Below, piece after piece: positions 1 through 12,400 of a stretch of 64,000 nt of DNA. The position numbers and the translations under genes are program-made. The notes below the pieces were generated by a model that worked only from the letters and a program-made list of their open reading frames with translations, ran no database searches and had not been told where the DNA came from. Source of the stretch: Balanoglossus misakiensis (lineage: Eukaryota > Hemichordata). Every line of letters starts with the position of its first letter. Positions within the stretch are counted from its first letter, which is position 1. The stretch covers positions 1,302,001 through 1,366,000 of the forward strand of contig CM082584.2 of assembly GCA_040954595.2 (NCBI GenBank), in the 5' to 3' direction.

Positions 1-2771
1 CCACCAAACACTCAAAATTAATGGGCACGATACTGGCCACTCTGGCCTAGTTAATGTTGACGCAAAGGTTGACCCCACCAAACACTCAAAATTAATGGGC
101 ACGACACTGGCCACTCTGGCCTGGTTAATGTTGACGCAAAGGTTGACCCCATCAAACCCTCAAAATTAATGGGCAGCATACTGTCCACTCTGGCCTGGTT
201 ACTGTGTGCTCTTGTTAATGTTGACGCAAAGGTTGACCCCACCAAACACTCAAAATTAATGGGCAGCACACTGTCCACTACGGCCTGGTTACTGTGTGCT
301 CTGGTTAATGTTGACGCAAAGGTTGACCCCACCAAACACTCAAAATTAATGGGCAGAACACTGTCCACTATGGCCTGGTTACTGTGTGCTCTGGTTAATG
401 TTGACGCAAAGGTTGACCCCCACCAAACACTCAAAATTAATGGGCACGATACTGGCCACTCTGGCCTAGTTAATGTTGACGCAAAGGTTGACCCCACCAA
501 ACACTCAAAATTAATGGGCACGACACTGGCCACTCTGGCCTGGTTAATGTTGACGCAAAGGTTGACCCCACCAAACACTCAAAATTAATGGGCAGCACAC
601 TGTCCACTACGGCCTGGTTACTGTGTGCTCTGGTTAATGTTAACGCAAAGGTTGACCCCACCAAACACTCAAAATTAATGGGCAGCATACTGTCCACTAT
701 GGCCTGGTTACTGTGTGCTCTGGTTAATGTTGACGCAAAGGTTGACCCCACCAAACACTCAAAATTAATGGGCAGCATACTGTCCACTATGGCCTGGTTA
801 CTGTGTGCTCTGGTTAATGTTGACGCAAAGGTTGACCCCACCAAACACTCAAAATTAATGGGCACGATACTGGCCACTCTGGCCTAGTTAATGTTGACGC
901 AAAGGTTGACCCCACCAAACACTCAAAATTAATGGGCACGACACAGGCCACTCTGGCCTGGTTAATGTTGACGCAAAGGTTGACCCCATCAAACCCTCAA
1001 AATTAATGGGCAGCATACTGTCCACTCTGGCCTGGTTACTGTGTGCTCTTGTTAATGTTGACGCAAATGTTGACCCCACCAAACACTCAAAATTAATGGG
1101 CAGCACACTGTCCACTACGGCCTGGTTACTGTGTGCTCTGGTTAATGTTGACGCAAAGGTTGACCCCACCAAACACTCAAAATTAATGGGCAGAACACTG
1201 TCCACTATGGCCTGGTTACTGTGTGCTCTGGTTAATGTTGACGCAAAGGTTGACCCCACCAAACACTCAAAATTAATGGGCAGGATACTGGCCACTCTGG
1301 CCTAGTTAATGTTGACGCAAAGGTTGACCCCCACCAAACACTCAAAATTAATGGGCACGATACTGGCCACTCTGGCCTAGTTAATGTTGACGCAAAGGTT
1401 GACCCCACCAAACACTCAAAATTAATGGGCAGAACACTGTCCACTATGGCCTGGTTACTGTGTGCTCTGGTTAATGTTGATGCAAAGGTTGACCCCACCA
1501 AACACTCAAAATTAATGGGCAGAACACTGTCCACTATGGCCTGGTTACTGTGTGCTCTGGTTAATGTCGACGCAAAGGTTGACCCCACCAAACACTCAAA
1601 ATTAATGGGCAGAACACTGTCCACTATGGCCTGGTTACTGTGTGCTCTGGTTAATGTTGACGCAAAGGTTGACCCCACCAAACACTCAAAATTAATGGGC
1701 AGGATACTGGCCACTCTGGCCTAGTTAATGTTGACGCAAAGGTTGACCCCCACCAAACACTCAAAATTAATGGGCACGATACTGGCCACTCTGGCCTAGT
1801 TAATGTTGACGCAAAGGTTGACCCCACCAAACACTCAAAATTAATGGGCACGACACTGGCCACTCTGGCCTGGTTAATGTTGACGCAAAGGTTGACCCCA
1901 TCAAACCCTCAAAATTAATGGGCAGCATACTGTCCACTCTGGCCTGGTTACTGTGTGCTCTGGTTAATGTTGACGCAAAGGTTGACCCCACCAAACACTC
2001 AAAATTAATGGGCAGCATACTGTCCACTCTGGCCTGGTTATTGTGTGCTCTGGTTAATGTTGACGCAAAGGTTGACCCCACCAAACACTCAAAATTAATG
2101 GGCAGAACACTGTCCACTATGGCCTGGTTACTGTGTGCTCTGGTTAATGTTGACGCAAAGGTTGACCCCACCAAACACTCAAAATTAATGGGCAGGATAC
2201 TGGCCACTCTGGCCTAGTTAATGTTGACGCAAAGGTTGACCCCCACCAAACACTCAAAATTAATGGGCACGATACTGGCCACTCTGGCCTAGTTAATGTT
2301 GACGCAAAGGTTGACCCCACCAAACACTCAAAATTAATGGGCACGGCACTGGCCACTCTGGCCTGGTTAATGTTGACGCAAAGGTTGACCCCCACCAAAC
2401 ACTCAAAATTAATGGGCACGATACTGGCCACTCTGGCCTAGTTAATGTTGACGCAAAGGTTGACCCCACCAAACACTCAAAATTAATGGGCACGGCACTG
2501 GCCACTCTGGCCTGGTTAATGTTGACGCAAAGGTTGACCCCATCAAACCCTCAAAATTAATGGGCAGCACACTGTCCACTCTGGCCTGGTTACTGTGTGC
2601 TCTGGTTAATGTTGACGCAAAGGTTGACCCCACCAAACACTCAAAATTAATGGGCAGCATACTGTCCACTCTGGCCTGGTTATTGTGTGCTCTGGTTAAT
2701 GTTGACGCAAAGGTTGACACCACCAAACACTCAAAATTAATGGGCAGCATACTGTCCACTCTAGCCTGGTT
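1..2771. repeat. 90-bp satellite array, left block
   Basis: Tandem array that starts before the window. The basic monomer is 90 bp. It runs through a TTAATGGGCAGCA block, a TGTCCACTMTGGCCTGG block, CTGTGTGCTCTGGTTAATG, and GACGCAAAGGTTGACCCC, then repeats. Interspersed monomers of 74 and 75 bp lack the 16-bp ACTGTGTGCTCTGGTT segment. A recurrent order of three 90-mers, one 74-mer and one 75-mer gives a higher-order unit of about 419 bp (for example 588-1006 and 1006-1425). Because 90 is 30 codons and the consensus lacks stops in one frame of each strand, open frames appear on both strands. I see no sign of a gene in them. Confidence 0.97.
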
Positions 2772-4503
2772 CAGTCGGCCCGATCGCCAAAAAAGGAAAT
2801 CTCATGAATATTTAAATTTGTGTCAAAGGTAACGTTTCGCCCAATCAGAAATATGCACAAATGACACGCGCGAAGGAATGTCAACAAGGCCAGTGCCTTT
2901 TGCTAACACTGACATCCTGAGGCTGTCTTGCATTTATACTAGGTAACCGCTCCGCCCGCCAAGCTCTTGGTATCCGAAAAATAGACCTTGGCAGAACAAA
3001 TCCTTTGACCGTGGACGGTGTTTTTTTATATAGCGGTTTCCGCATTGGTTCGTTAGGGAAATTTTGGTCGATCCAACAACCCGTGCGAGCCGACGATGAC
3101 TCGGTAAATGCTTCCAGTAAACTTTGGGCCTCACTATCCAGTGTCAGTGCGGCCGTATTTAAAACCCAAGTTGATTTAAGTGAAGAGCAGGGCAGTATAA
3201 TGATCCATACTTGTGCTAGTCGGACTATATCAGCTACATGTATGGTATAAAGACGCAACTGATACAGGGGCAACAGCGATACTCGTAGTATACTCTGTAC
3301 GGTGACTGTGAGCGTGCATGAGCGGTGTTGTGATGAGCTATTGCGCGGCGCGTATGTTGTAATTTACGTTTGGCAAAGTTGCTAACAGTTTCCAAGTTGA
3401 CACCGCACATTCATGAGGTAATCGTCATATTTTGTGAATTCGACTCTTTCTATCATTTACGGTAATTGGTGATTGTGAATAAAAAAAATCATGAAACTTT
3501 CGGATCGAGAGTGACTGAGCCACGGCCTAGCTCACGCACAAGATTGTTATCATTGCCGTTGTGTATATAGCATGGAGCTCCTTGTGTATATAGTGATGGC
3601 ATGGCAGAAATTATCAGTTGTCGCTACAAAACGCAACGGTAGATCGCTAGAGCGTGTATCAATGTGTCCTCGGACAAAATCCTGAGCATTTAGGCGACCT
3701 AGATTTTATTTAATTGAACTAAGACCCCGCACTAAAACTTCAGAAGCATACAAGAATAGCCATCATCGCCGTTGTCGACAGTGAGAACGTAGGCATGGCA
3801 GAAATTATCAGCTATCGCTAAAAAACGCAACGGTCGATTTCAAAACGCAACGGTAGATCGCTAGAGCGTGTATCAATGTGTCCTCGGACAAAATCCTGGG
3901 CATTTAGGCGACGTAGATTTTATTTAATTGAACTTCATTTGTAAAACTCCGGACTAAAACCCGGAAGCATACAAGAATAGCCATCATCGCCGTTGTCGAC
4001 AGTGGGGACTTGGGCATGGCAGAAATTATCAGCTGTCGCTAAAAAACGCAACGGTCGATTTCAAAACGCATCGGTAGATCGCTAGAGCGTGTATCAATGT
4101 GTCCTCGGACAAAATCCTGGGCGTTTAGGCGACGTAGATTTTATTTAATTGAACTTCATTTGTAAAACTCCGGACTAAAACCCGGAAGCATACAAGAATA
4201 GCCATCATCGCCGTTGTCGACAGTGGGGACTTGGGCATGGCAGAAATTATCAGCTGTCGCTAAAAAACGCAACGGTCGATTTCAAAACGCATCGGTAGAT
4301 CGCTAGAGCACCTTTCAAGGAATCCTCAGGCAAAAATTTGAGTATTTAGGCGAATTCGACTTCATTTAACAGAACTAAAACCGAGGGCATGCGAATTTTC
4401 TCTGGAACTGATTGTCTCGAGCGATCTGATTGGCCGAAAAGTTACCTCTGACACCAAATTTAAATATTCATGAGATTTCCTTTTTTGGCGATCGGGCCGA
4501 CTG
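2772..4503. mobile_element. Non-autonomous DNA transposon, copy 1, inside satellite
   Basis: A 1,732-bp non-satellite segment bounded by terminal inverted repeats at 2772-2849 and 4425-4503. The outer 49 bp are identical in inverted orientation, beginning CAGTCGGCCCGATCGCC, and about 30 more bp match imperfectly through CCAATCAGA. It is flanked by TGGTT at 2767-2771 and 4504-4508. The satellite monomer has a single TGGTT at this place, so this is a 5-bp target-site duplication. The interior has no recognisable transposase. A minus-strand frame of 130 codons (2881-3273) resembles nothing I know. The right half is a tandem repeat (see 3601-4310). The superfamily is not assigned: a 5-bp duplication with CAGT ends does not match the common families I can check by eye. 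Confidence 0.9.
3601..4310. repeat. Internal ~221-bp tandem repeats of the transposon
   Basis: The motif ATGGCAGAAATTATCAG recurs at 3601, 3795, 4016 and 4237, giving spacings of 194, 221 and 221 bp. Each unit carries AAAACGCAACGG, a TAGATCGCTAGAGC block, TGTCCTCGGACAAAATCC and CCATCATCGCCGTTGTCGAC. Sub-terminal tandem repeats of this sort occur in many non-autonomous DNA transposons. No coding potential is apparent. Confidence 0.85.
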
Positions 4504-7500
4504 TGGTTACTGTGTGCTCTGGTTAATGTTGACGTACAGGTTGACCCCACCAACCACTCAAAATTAATGGGCAGCATACTGTCCACTATGGCCTGGTTAC
4601 TGTGTGCTCTGGTTAATGTTGACGCAAAGGTTGACCCCACCAAACACTCAAAATTAATGGGCAGCATACTGTCCACTATGGCCTGGTTACTGTGTGCTCT
4701 GGTTAATGTTGACGCAAAGGTTGAACCCACCAAACACTCAAAATTAATGGGCAGCACACTGTCCACTATGGCCTGGTTACTGTGTGCTCTGGTTAATGTT
4801 GACGCAAAGGTTGACCCCACCAAACACTCAAAATTAATGGGCACGATACTGGCCACTCTGGCCTAGTTAATGTTGACGCAAAGGTTGACCCCCACCAAAC
4901 ACTCAAAATTAATGGGCACGATACTGGCCACTCTGGCCTAGTTAATGTTGACGCAAAGGTTGACCCCACCAAACACTCAAAATTAATGGGCACGACACTG
5001 GCCACTCTGGCCTGGTTAATGTTGACGCAAAGGTTGACCCCATCAAACCCTCAAAATTAATGGGCAGCATACTGTCCACTCTGGCCTGGTTACTGTGTGC
5101 TCTTGTTAATGTTGACGCAAATGTTGACCCCACCAAACACTCAAAATTAATGGGCAGCACACTGTCCACTACGGCCTGGTTACTGTGTGCTCTGGTTAAT
5201 GTTGACGCAAAGGTTGACCCCACCAAACACTCAAAATTAATGGGCAGAACACTGTCCACTATGGCCTGGTTACTGTGTGCTCTGGTTAATGTTGACGCAA
5301 AGGTTGACCCCACCAAACACTCAAAATTAATGGGCAGGATACTGGCCACTCTGGCCTAGTTAATGTTGACGCAAAGGTTGACCCCCACCAAACACTCAAA
5401 ATTAATGGGCACGATACTGGCCACTCTGGCCTAGTTAATGTTGACGCAAAGGTTGACCCCACCAAACACTCAAAATTAATGGGCAGAACACTGTCCACTA
5501 TGGCCTGGTTACTGTGTGCTCTGGTTAATGTTGATGCAAAGGTTGACCCCACCAAACACTCAAAATTAATGGGCAGAACACTGTCCACTATGGCCTGGTT
5601 ACTGTGTGCTCTGGTTAATGTTGACGCAAAGGTTGACCCCACCAAACACTCAAAATTAATGGGCAGAACACTGTCCACTATGGCCTGGTTACTGTGTGCT
5701 CTGGTTAATGTTGACGCAAAGGTTGACCCCACCAAACACTCAAAATTAATGGGCAGGATACTGGCCACTCTGGCCTAGTTAATGTTGATGCAAAGGTTGA
5801 CCCCCACCAAACACTCAAAATTAATGGGCACGATACTGGCCACTCTGGCCTAGTTAATGTTGACGCAAAGGTTGACCCCACCAAACACTCAAAATTAATG
5901 GGCACGACACTGGCCACTCTGGCCTGGTTAATGTTGACGCAAAGGTTGACCCCATCAAACCCTCAAAATTAATGGGCAGCATACTGTCCACTCTGGCCTG
6001 GTTACTGTGTGCTCTGGTTAATGTTGACGCAAAGGTTGACCCCACCAAACACTCAAAATTAATGGGCAGCATACTGTCCACTCTGGCCTGGTTATTGTGT
6101 GCTCTGGTTAATGTTGACGCAAAGGTTGACCCCACCAAACACTCAAAATTAATGGGCAGAACACTGTCCACTATGGCCTGGTTACTGTGTGCTCTGGTTA
6201 ATGTTGACGCAAAGGTTGACCCCACCAAACACTCAAAATTAATGGGCAGGATACTGGCCACTCTGGCCTAGTTAATGTTGACGCAAAGGTTGACCCCCAC
6301 CAAACACTCAAAATTAATGGGCACGATACTGGCCACTCTGGCCTAGTTAATGTTGACGCAAAGGTTGACCCCACCAAACACTCAAAATTAATGGGCAGAA
6401 CACTGTCCACTATGGCCTGGTTACTGTGTGCTCTGGTTAATGTTGATGCAAAGGTTGACCCCACCAAACACTCAAAATTAATGGGCAGAACACTGTCCAC
6501 TATGGCCTGGTTACTGTGTGCTCTGGTTAATGTTGACGCAAAGGTTGACCCCACCAAACACTCAAAATTAATGGGCAGAACACTGTCCACTATGGCCTGG
6601 TTACTGTGTGCTCTGGTTAATGTTGACGCAAAGGTTGACCCCACCAAACACTCAAAATTAATGGGCAGGATACTGGCCACTCTGGCCTAGTTAATGTTGA
6701 TGCAAAGGTTGACCCCCACCAAACACTCAAAATTAATGGGCACGATACTGGCCACTCTGGCCTAGTTAATGTTGACGCAAAGGTTGACCCCACCAAACAC
6801 TCAAAATTAATGGGCACGACACTGGCCACTCTGGCCTGGTTAATGTTGACGCAAAGGTTGACCCCATCAAACCCTCAAAATTAATGGGCAGCATACTGTC
6901 CACTCTGGCCTGGTTACTGTGTGCTCTGGTTAATGTTGACGCAAAGGTTGACCCCACCAAACACTCAAAATTAATGGGCAGCATACTGTCCACTCTGGCC
7001 TGGTTATTGTGTGCTCTGGTTAATGTTGACGCAAAGGTTGACCCCACCAAACACTCAAAATTAATGGGCAGAACACTGTCCACTATGGCCTGGTTACTGT
7101 GTGCTCTGGTTAATGTTGACGCAAAGGTTGACCCCACCAAACACTCAAAATTAATGGGCAGGATACTGGCCACTCTGGCCTAGTTAATGTTGACGCAAAG
7201 GTTGACCCCCACCAAACACTCAAAATTAATGGGCACGATACTGGCCACTCTGGCCTAGTTAATGTTGACGCAAAGGTTGACCCCACCAAACACTCAAAAT
7301 TAATGGGCACGGCACTGGCCACTCTGGCCTGGTTAATGTTGACGCAAAGGTTGACCCCCACCAAACACTCAAAATTAATGGGCACGATACTGGCCACTCT
7401 GGCCTAGTTAATGTTGACGCAAAGGTTGACCCCACCAAACACTCAAAATTAATGGGCACGGCACTGGCCACTCTGGCCTGGTTAATGTTGACGCAAAGGT

Positions 7501-7737
7501 TGACCCCATCAAACCCTCAAAATTAATGGGCAGCATACTGTCCACTCTGGCCTGGTTACTGTGTGCTCTGGTTAATGTTGACGCAAAGGTTGACCCCACC
7601 AAACACTCAAAATTAATGGGCAGCATACTGTCCACTCTGGCCTGGTTATTGTGTGCTCTGGTTAATGTTGACGCAAAGGTTGACACCACCAAACACTCAA
7701 AATTAATGGGCAGCATACTGTCCACTCTAGCCTGGTT
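4504..7737. repeat. 90-bp satellite array, middle block
   Basis: Same satellite as the left block. Positions from about 4942 repeat the series from about 888 at an offset of 4,054 bp. A 912-bp stretch (about 5360-6271) is then repeated immediately (about 6272-7183), equal to one 419-bp plus one 493-bp higher-order unit. From about 6766 the match to the left block runs at an offset of 4,966 bp up to the second transposon copy. Confidence 0.95.
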
Positions 7738-9489
7738 CAGTCGGCCCGATCGCCAAAAAAGGAAATCTCATGAATATTTAAATTTGTGTCAAAGGTAACG
7801 TTTCGCCCAATCAGAAATATGCACAAATGACACGCGCGAAGGAATGTCAACAAGGCCAGTGCCTTTTGCTAACACTGACATCCTGAGGCTGTCTTGCATT
7901 TATACTAGGTAACCTCTCCGCCCGCCAAGCTCTTGGTATCCGAAAAATAGACCTTGGCAGAACAAATCCTTTGACCGTGGACGGTGTTTTTTTATATAGC
8001 GGTTTCCGCATTGGTTCGTTAGGGAAATTTTGGTCGATCCAACAACCCGTGCGAGCCGACGATGACTCGGTAAATGCTTCCAGTAAACTTTGGGCCTCAC
8101 TATCCAGTGTCAGTGCGGCCGTATTTAAAACCCAAGTTGATTTAAGTGAAGAGCAGGGCAGTATAATGATCCATACTTGTGCTAGTCGGACTATATCAGC
8201 TACATGTATGGTATAAAGACGCAACTGATACAGGGGCAACAGCGATACTCGTAGTATACTCTGTACGGTGACTGTGAGCGTGCATGAGCGGTGTTGTGAT
8301 GAGCTATTGCGCGGCGCGTATGTTGTAATTTACGTTTGGCAAAGTTGCTAACAGTTTCCAAGTTGACACCGCACATTCATGAGGTAATCGTCATATTTTG
8401 TGAATTCGACTCTTTCTATCATTTACGGTAATTGGTGATTGTGAATAAAAAAAATCATGAAACTTTCGGATCGAGAGTGACTGAGCCACGGCCTAGCTTA
8501 CGCACAAGATTGTTATCATTGCCGTTGTGTATATAGCATGGAGCTCCTTGTGTATATAGTGAGGGCATGGCAGAAATTATCAGTTGTCGCTACAAAACGC
8601 AACGGTCGATTTCAAAACGCAACGGTAGATCGCTAGAGCGTGTATCAATGTGTCCTCGGACAAAATCCTGAGCATTTAGGCGACCTAGATTTTATTTAAT
8701 TGAACTAAGACCCCGCACTAAAACTTCAGAAGCATACAAGAATAGCCATCATCGCCGTTGTCGACAGTGAGAACGTAGGCATGGCAGAAATTATCAGCTA
8801 TCGCTAAAAAACGCAACGGTCGATTTCAAAACGCAACGGTAGATCGCTAGAGCGTGTATCAATGTGTCCTCGGACAAAATCCTGGGCATTTAGGCGACGT
8901 AGATTTTATTTAATTGAACTTCATTTGTAAAACTCCGGACTAAAACCCGGAAGCATACAAGAATAGCCATCATCGCCGTTGTCGACAGTGGGGACTTGGG
9001 CATGGCAGAAATTATCAGCTGTCGCTAAAAAACGCAACGGTCGATTTCAAAACGCATCGGTAGATCGCTAGAGCGTGTATCAATGTGTCCTCGGACAAAA
9101 TCCTGGGCGTTTAGGCGACGTAGATTTTATTTAATTGAACTTCATTTGTAAAACTCCGGACTAAAACCCGGAAGCATACAAGAATAGCCATCATCGCCGT
9201 TGTCGACAGTGGGGACTTGGGCATGGCAGAAATTATCAGCTGTCGCTAAAAAACGCAACGGTCGATTTCAAAACGCATCGGTAGATCGCTAGAGCACCTT
9301 TCAAGGAATCCTCAGGCAAAAATTTGAGTATTTAGGCGAATTCGACTTCATTTAACAGAACTAAAACCGAGGGCATGCGAATTTTCTCTGGAACTGATTG
9401 TCTCGAGCGATCTGATTGGCCGAAAAGTTACCTCTGACACCAAATTTAAATATTCATGAGATTTCCTTTTTTGGCGATCGGGCCGACTG
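7738..9489. mobile_element. Non-autonomous DNA transposon, copy 2, inside satellite
   Basis: A 1,752-bp copy of the element at 2772-4503, with the same satellite flanks and the same TGGTT duplication (7733-7737 and 9490-9494). It differs by one 20-bp indel near 8605 (an extra TCGATTTCAAAACGCAACGG unit in this copy) and by only a few substitutions that I noticed. Identical target site and flanks show it arose by duplication of the satellite segment, not by a second transposition. Confidence 0.92.
8567..9296. repeat. Internal ~221-bp tandem repeats, copy 2
   Basis: Same internal repeat block as in copy 1, starting at ATGGCAGAAATTATCAG (8567) and continuing to the AGAGCACC block before the right end. 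The 20-bp length difference between the two transposon copies lies in the first unit of this block, as expected for slippage in a short repeat. Confidence 0.8.
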
Positions 9490-12400
9490 TGGTTACTGTG
9501 TGCTCTGGTTAATGTTGACGTACAGGTTGACCCCACCAACCACTCAAAATTAATGGGCAGCATACTGTCCACTATGGCCTGGTTACTGTGTGCTCTGGTT
9601 AATGTTGACGCAAAGGTTGACCCCACCAAACACTCAAAATTAATGGGCAGCATACTGTCCACTATGGCCTGGTTACTGTGTGCTCTGGTTAATGTTGACG
9701 CAAAGGTTGAACCCACCAAACACTCAAAATTAATGGGCAGCACACTGTCCACTATGGCCTGGTTACTGTGTGCTCTGGTTAATGTTGACGCAAAGGTTGA
9801 CCCCACCAAACACTCAAAATTAATGGGCACGATACTGGCCACTCTGGCCTAGTTAATGTTGACGCAAAGGTTGACCCCCACCAAACACTCAAAATTAATG
9901 GGCACGATACTGGCCACTCTGGCCTGGTTAATGTTGACGCAAAGGTTGACCCCACCAAACCCTCAAAATTAATGGGCAGCACACTGTCCACTATGGCCTG
10001 GTTACTGTGTGCTCTGGTTAATGTTGACGCAAAGGTTGACCCCACCAAACACTCAAAATTAATGGGCTGTGCTCTGGTTAATGTTGACGCAAAGGTTGAC
10101 CCCACCAAACACTTAAAATTAATGGGCAGCACACTGTCCACTATGGCCTGGTTACTGTGTGCTCTGGTTAATGTTGACGCAAAGGTTGACCCTACCTAAC
10201 ACTCAAAATTAATGGGCAGCATACTGTCCACTCTGGCCTGGTTACTGTGTGCTCTGGTTAATGTTGACGCAAAGGTTGACCCCACCAAACACTCAAAATT
10301 AATGGGCAGCATACTGTCCACTCTGGCCTGGTTATTGTGTGCTCTGGTTAATGTTGACGCAAAGGTTGACCCCACCAAACACTCAAAATTAATGGGCACG
10401 ACACTGGCCACTCTGGCCTGGTTAATGTTGACGCAAAGGTTGACCCCACCAAACCCTCAAAATTAATGGGCATTACACTGTCCACTATGGCCTGGTTACT
10501 GTGTGCTCTGGTTAATGTTGACGCAAAGGTTGACCCCACCAAACACTCAAAATTAATGGGCAGCATACTGTCCACTATGGCCTGGTTACTGTGTGCTCTG
10601 GTTAATGTTGACGCAAAGGTTGACCCCACCAAACACTCAAAATTAATGGGCAGCACACTGTCCACTATGGCCTGGTTACTGTGTGCTCTGGTTAATGTTG
10701 ACGCAAAGGTTGACCCCACCAAACACTCAAAATTAATGGGCAGCACACTGTCCACTATGGCCTGGTTACTGTGTGCTCTGGTTAATGTTGACGCAAAGGT
10801 TGACCCCACCAAACACTCAAAATTAATGGGCAGAACACTGTCCACTATGGCCTGGTTACTGTGTGCTCTGGTTAATGTTGACGCAAAGGTTGACCCCACC
10901 AAACACTCAAAATTAATGGGCAGGATACTGGCCACTCTGGCCTAGTTAATGTTGACGCAAAGGTTGACCCCCACCAAACACTCAAAATTAATGGGCACTA
11001 TACTGGCCACTCTGGCCTAGTTAATGTTGACGCAAAGGTTGACCCCACCAAACACTCAAAATTAATGGGCACGACACGGGCCACTCTGGCCTGGTTAATG
11101 TTGACGCAAAGGTTGACCCCACCAAACCCTCAAAATTAATGGGCAGCACACTGTCCACTATGGCCTGGTTACTGTGTGCTCTGGTTAATGTTGACGCAAA
11201 GGTTGACCCCACCAAACACTCAAAATTAATGGGCTGTGCTCTGGTTAATGTTGACGCAAAGGTTGACCCCACCAAACACTCAAAATTAATGGGCAGCACA
11301 CTGTCCACTATGGCCTGGTTACTGTGTGCTCTGGTTAATGTTGACGCAAAGGTTGACCCTACCAAACACTCAAAATTAATGGGCAGCATACTGTCCACTC
11401 TGGCCTGGTTACTGTGTGCTCTGGTTAATGTTGACGCAAAGGTTGACCCCACCAAACACTCAAAATTAATGGGCAGCATACTGTCCACTCTGGCCTGGTT
11501 ATTGTGTGCTCTGGTTAATGTTGACGCAAAGGTTGACCCCACCAAACACTCAAAATTAATGGGCACGACACTGGCCACTCTGGCCTGGTTAATGTTGACG
11601 CAAAGGTTGACCCCACCAAACCCTCAAAATTAATGGGCAGCACACTGTCCACTATGGCCTGGTTACTGTGTGCTCTGGTTAATGTTGACGCAAAGGTTGA
11701 CCCCACCAAACACTCAAAATTAATGGCCTGTGCTCTGGTTAATGTTGACGCAAAAGGTTGACCCCACCAAACACTCAAAATTAATGGGCAGCATACTGTC
11801 CACTATGGCCTGGTTACTGTGTGCTCTGGTTAATGTTGACGCAAAGGTTGACCCCACCAAACACTCAAAATTAATGGGCAGCACACTGTCCACTATGGCC
11901 TGGTTACTGTGTGCTCTGGTTAATGTTGACGCAAAGGTTGACCCCACCAAACACTCAAAATTAATGGGTAGAACACTGTCCACTATGGCCTGGTTACTGT
12001 GTGCTCTGGTTAATGTTGACGCAAAGGTTGACCCTACCAAACACTCAAAATTAATGGGCAGAACACTGTCCACTATGGCCTGGTTACTGTGTGCTCTGGT
12101 TAATGTTGACGCAAAGGTTGACCCCACCAAACACTCAAAATTAATGGGCAGAACACTGTCCACTATGGCCTGGTTACTGTGTGCTCTGGTTAATGTTGAC
12201 ACATAGGTTGACCCCACCAAACACTCAAAATTAATGGGCAGGATACTGGCCACTATGGCCTGGTTACTGTGTGCTCTGGTTAATGTTGACACAAAGGTTG
12301 ACCCCACCAAACACTCAAAATTAATGGGCACGATACTGGCCACTCTGGCCTAGTTAATGTTGACGCAAAGGTTGACCCCCACCAAACACTCAAAATTAAT

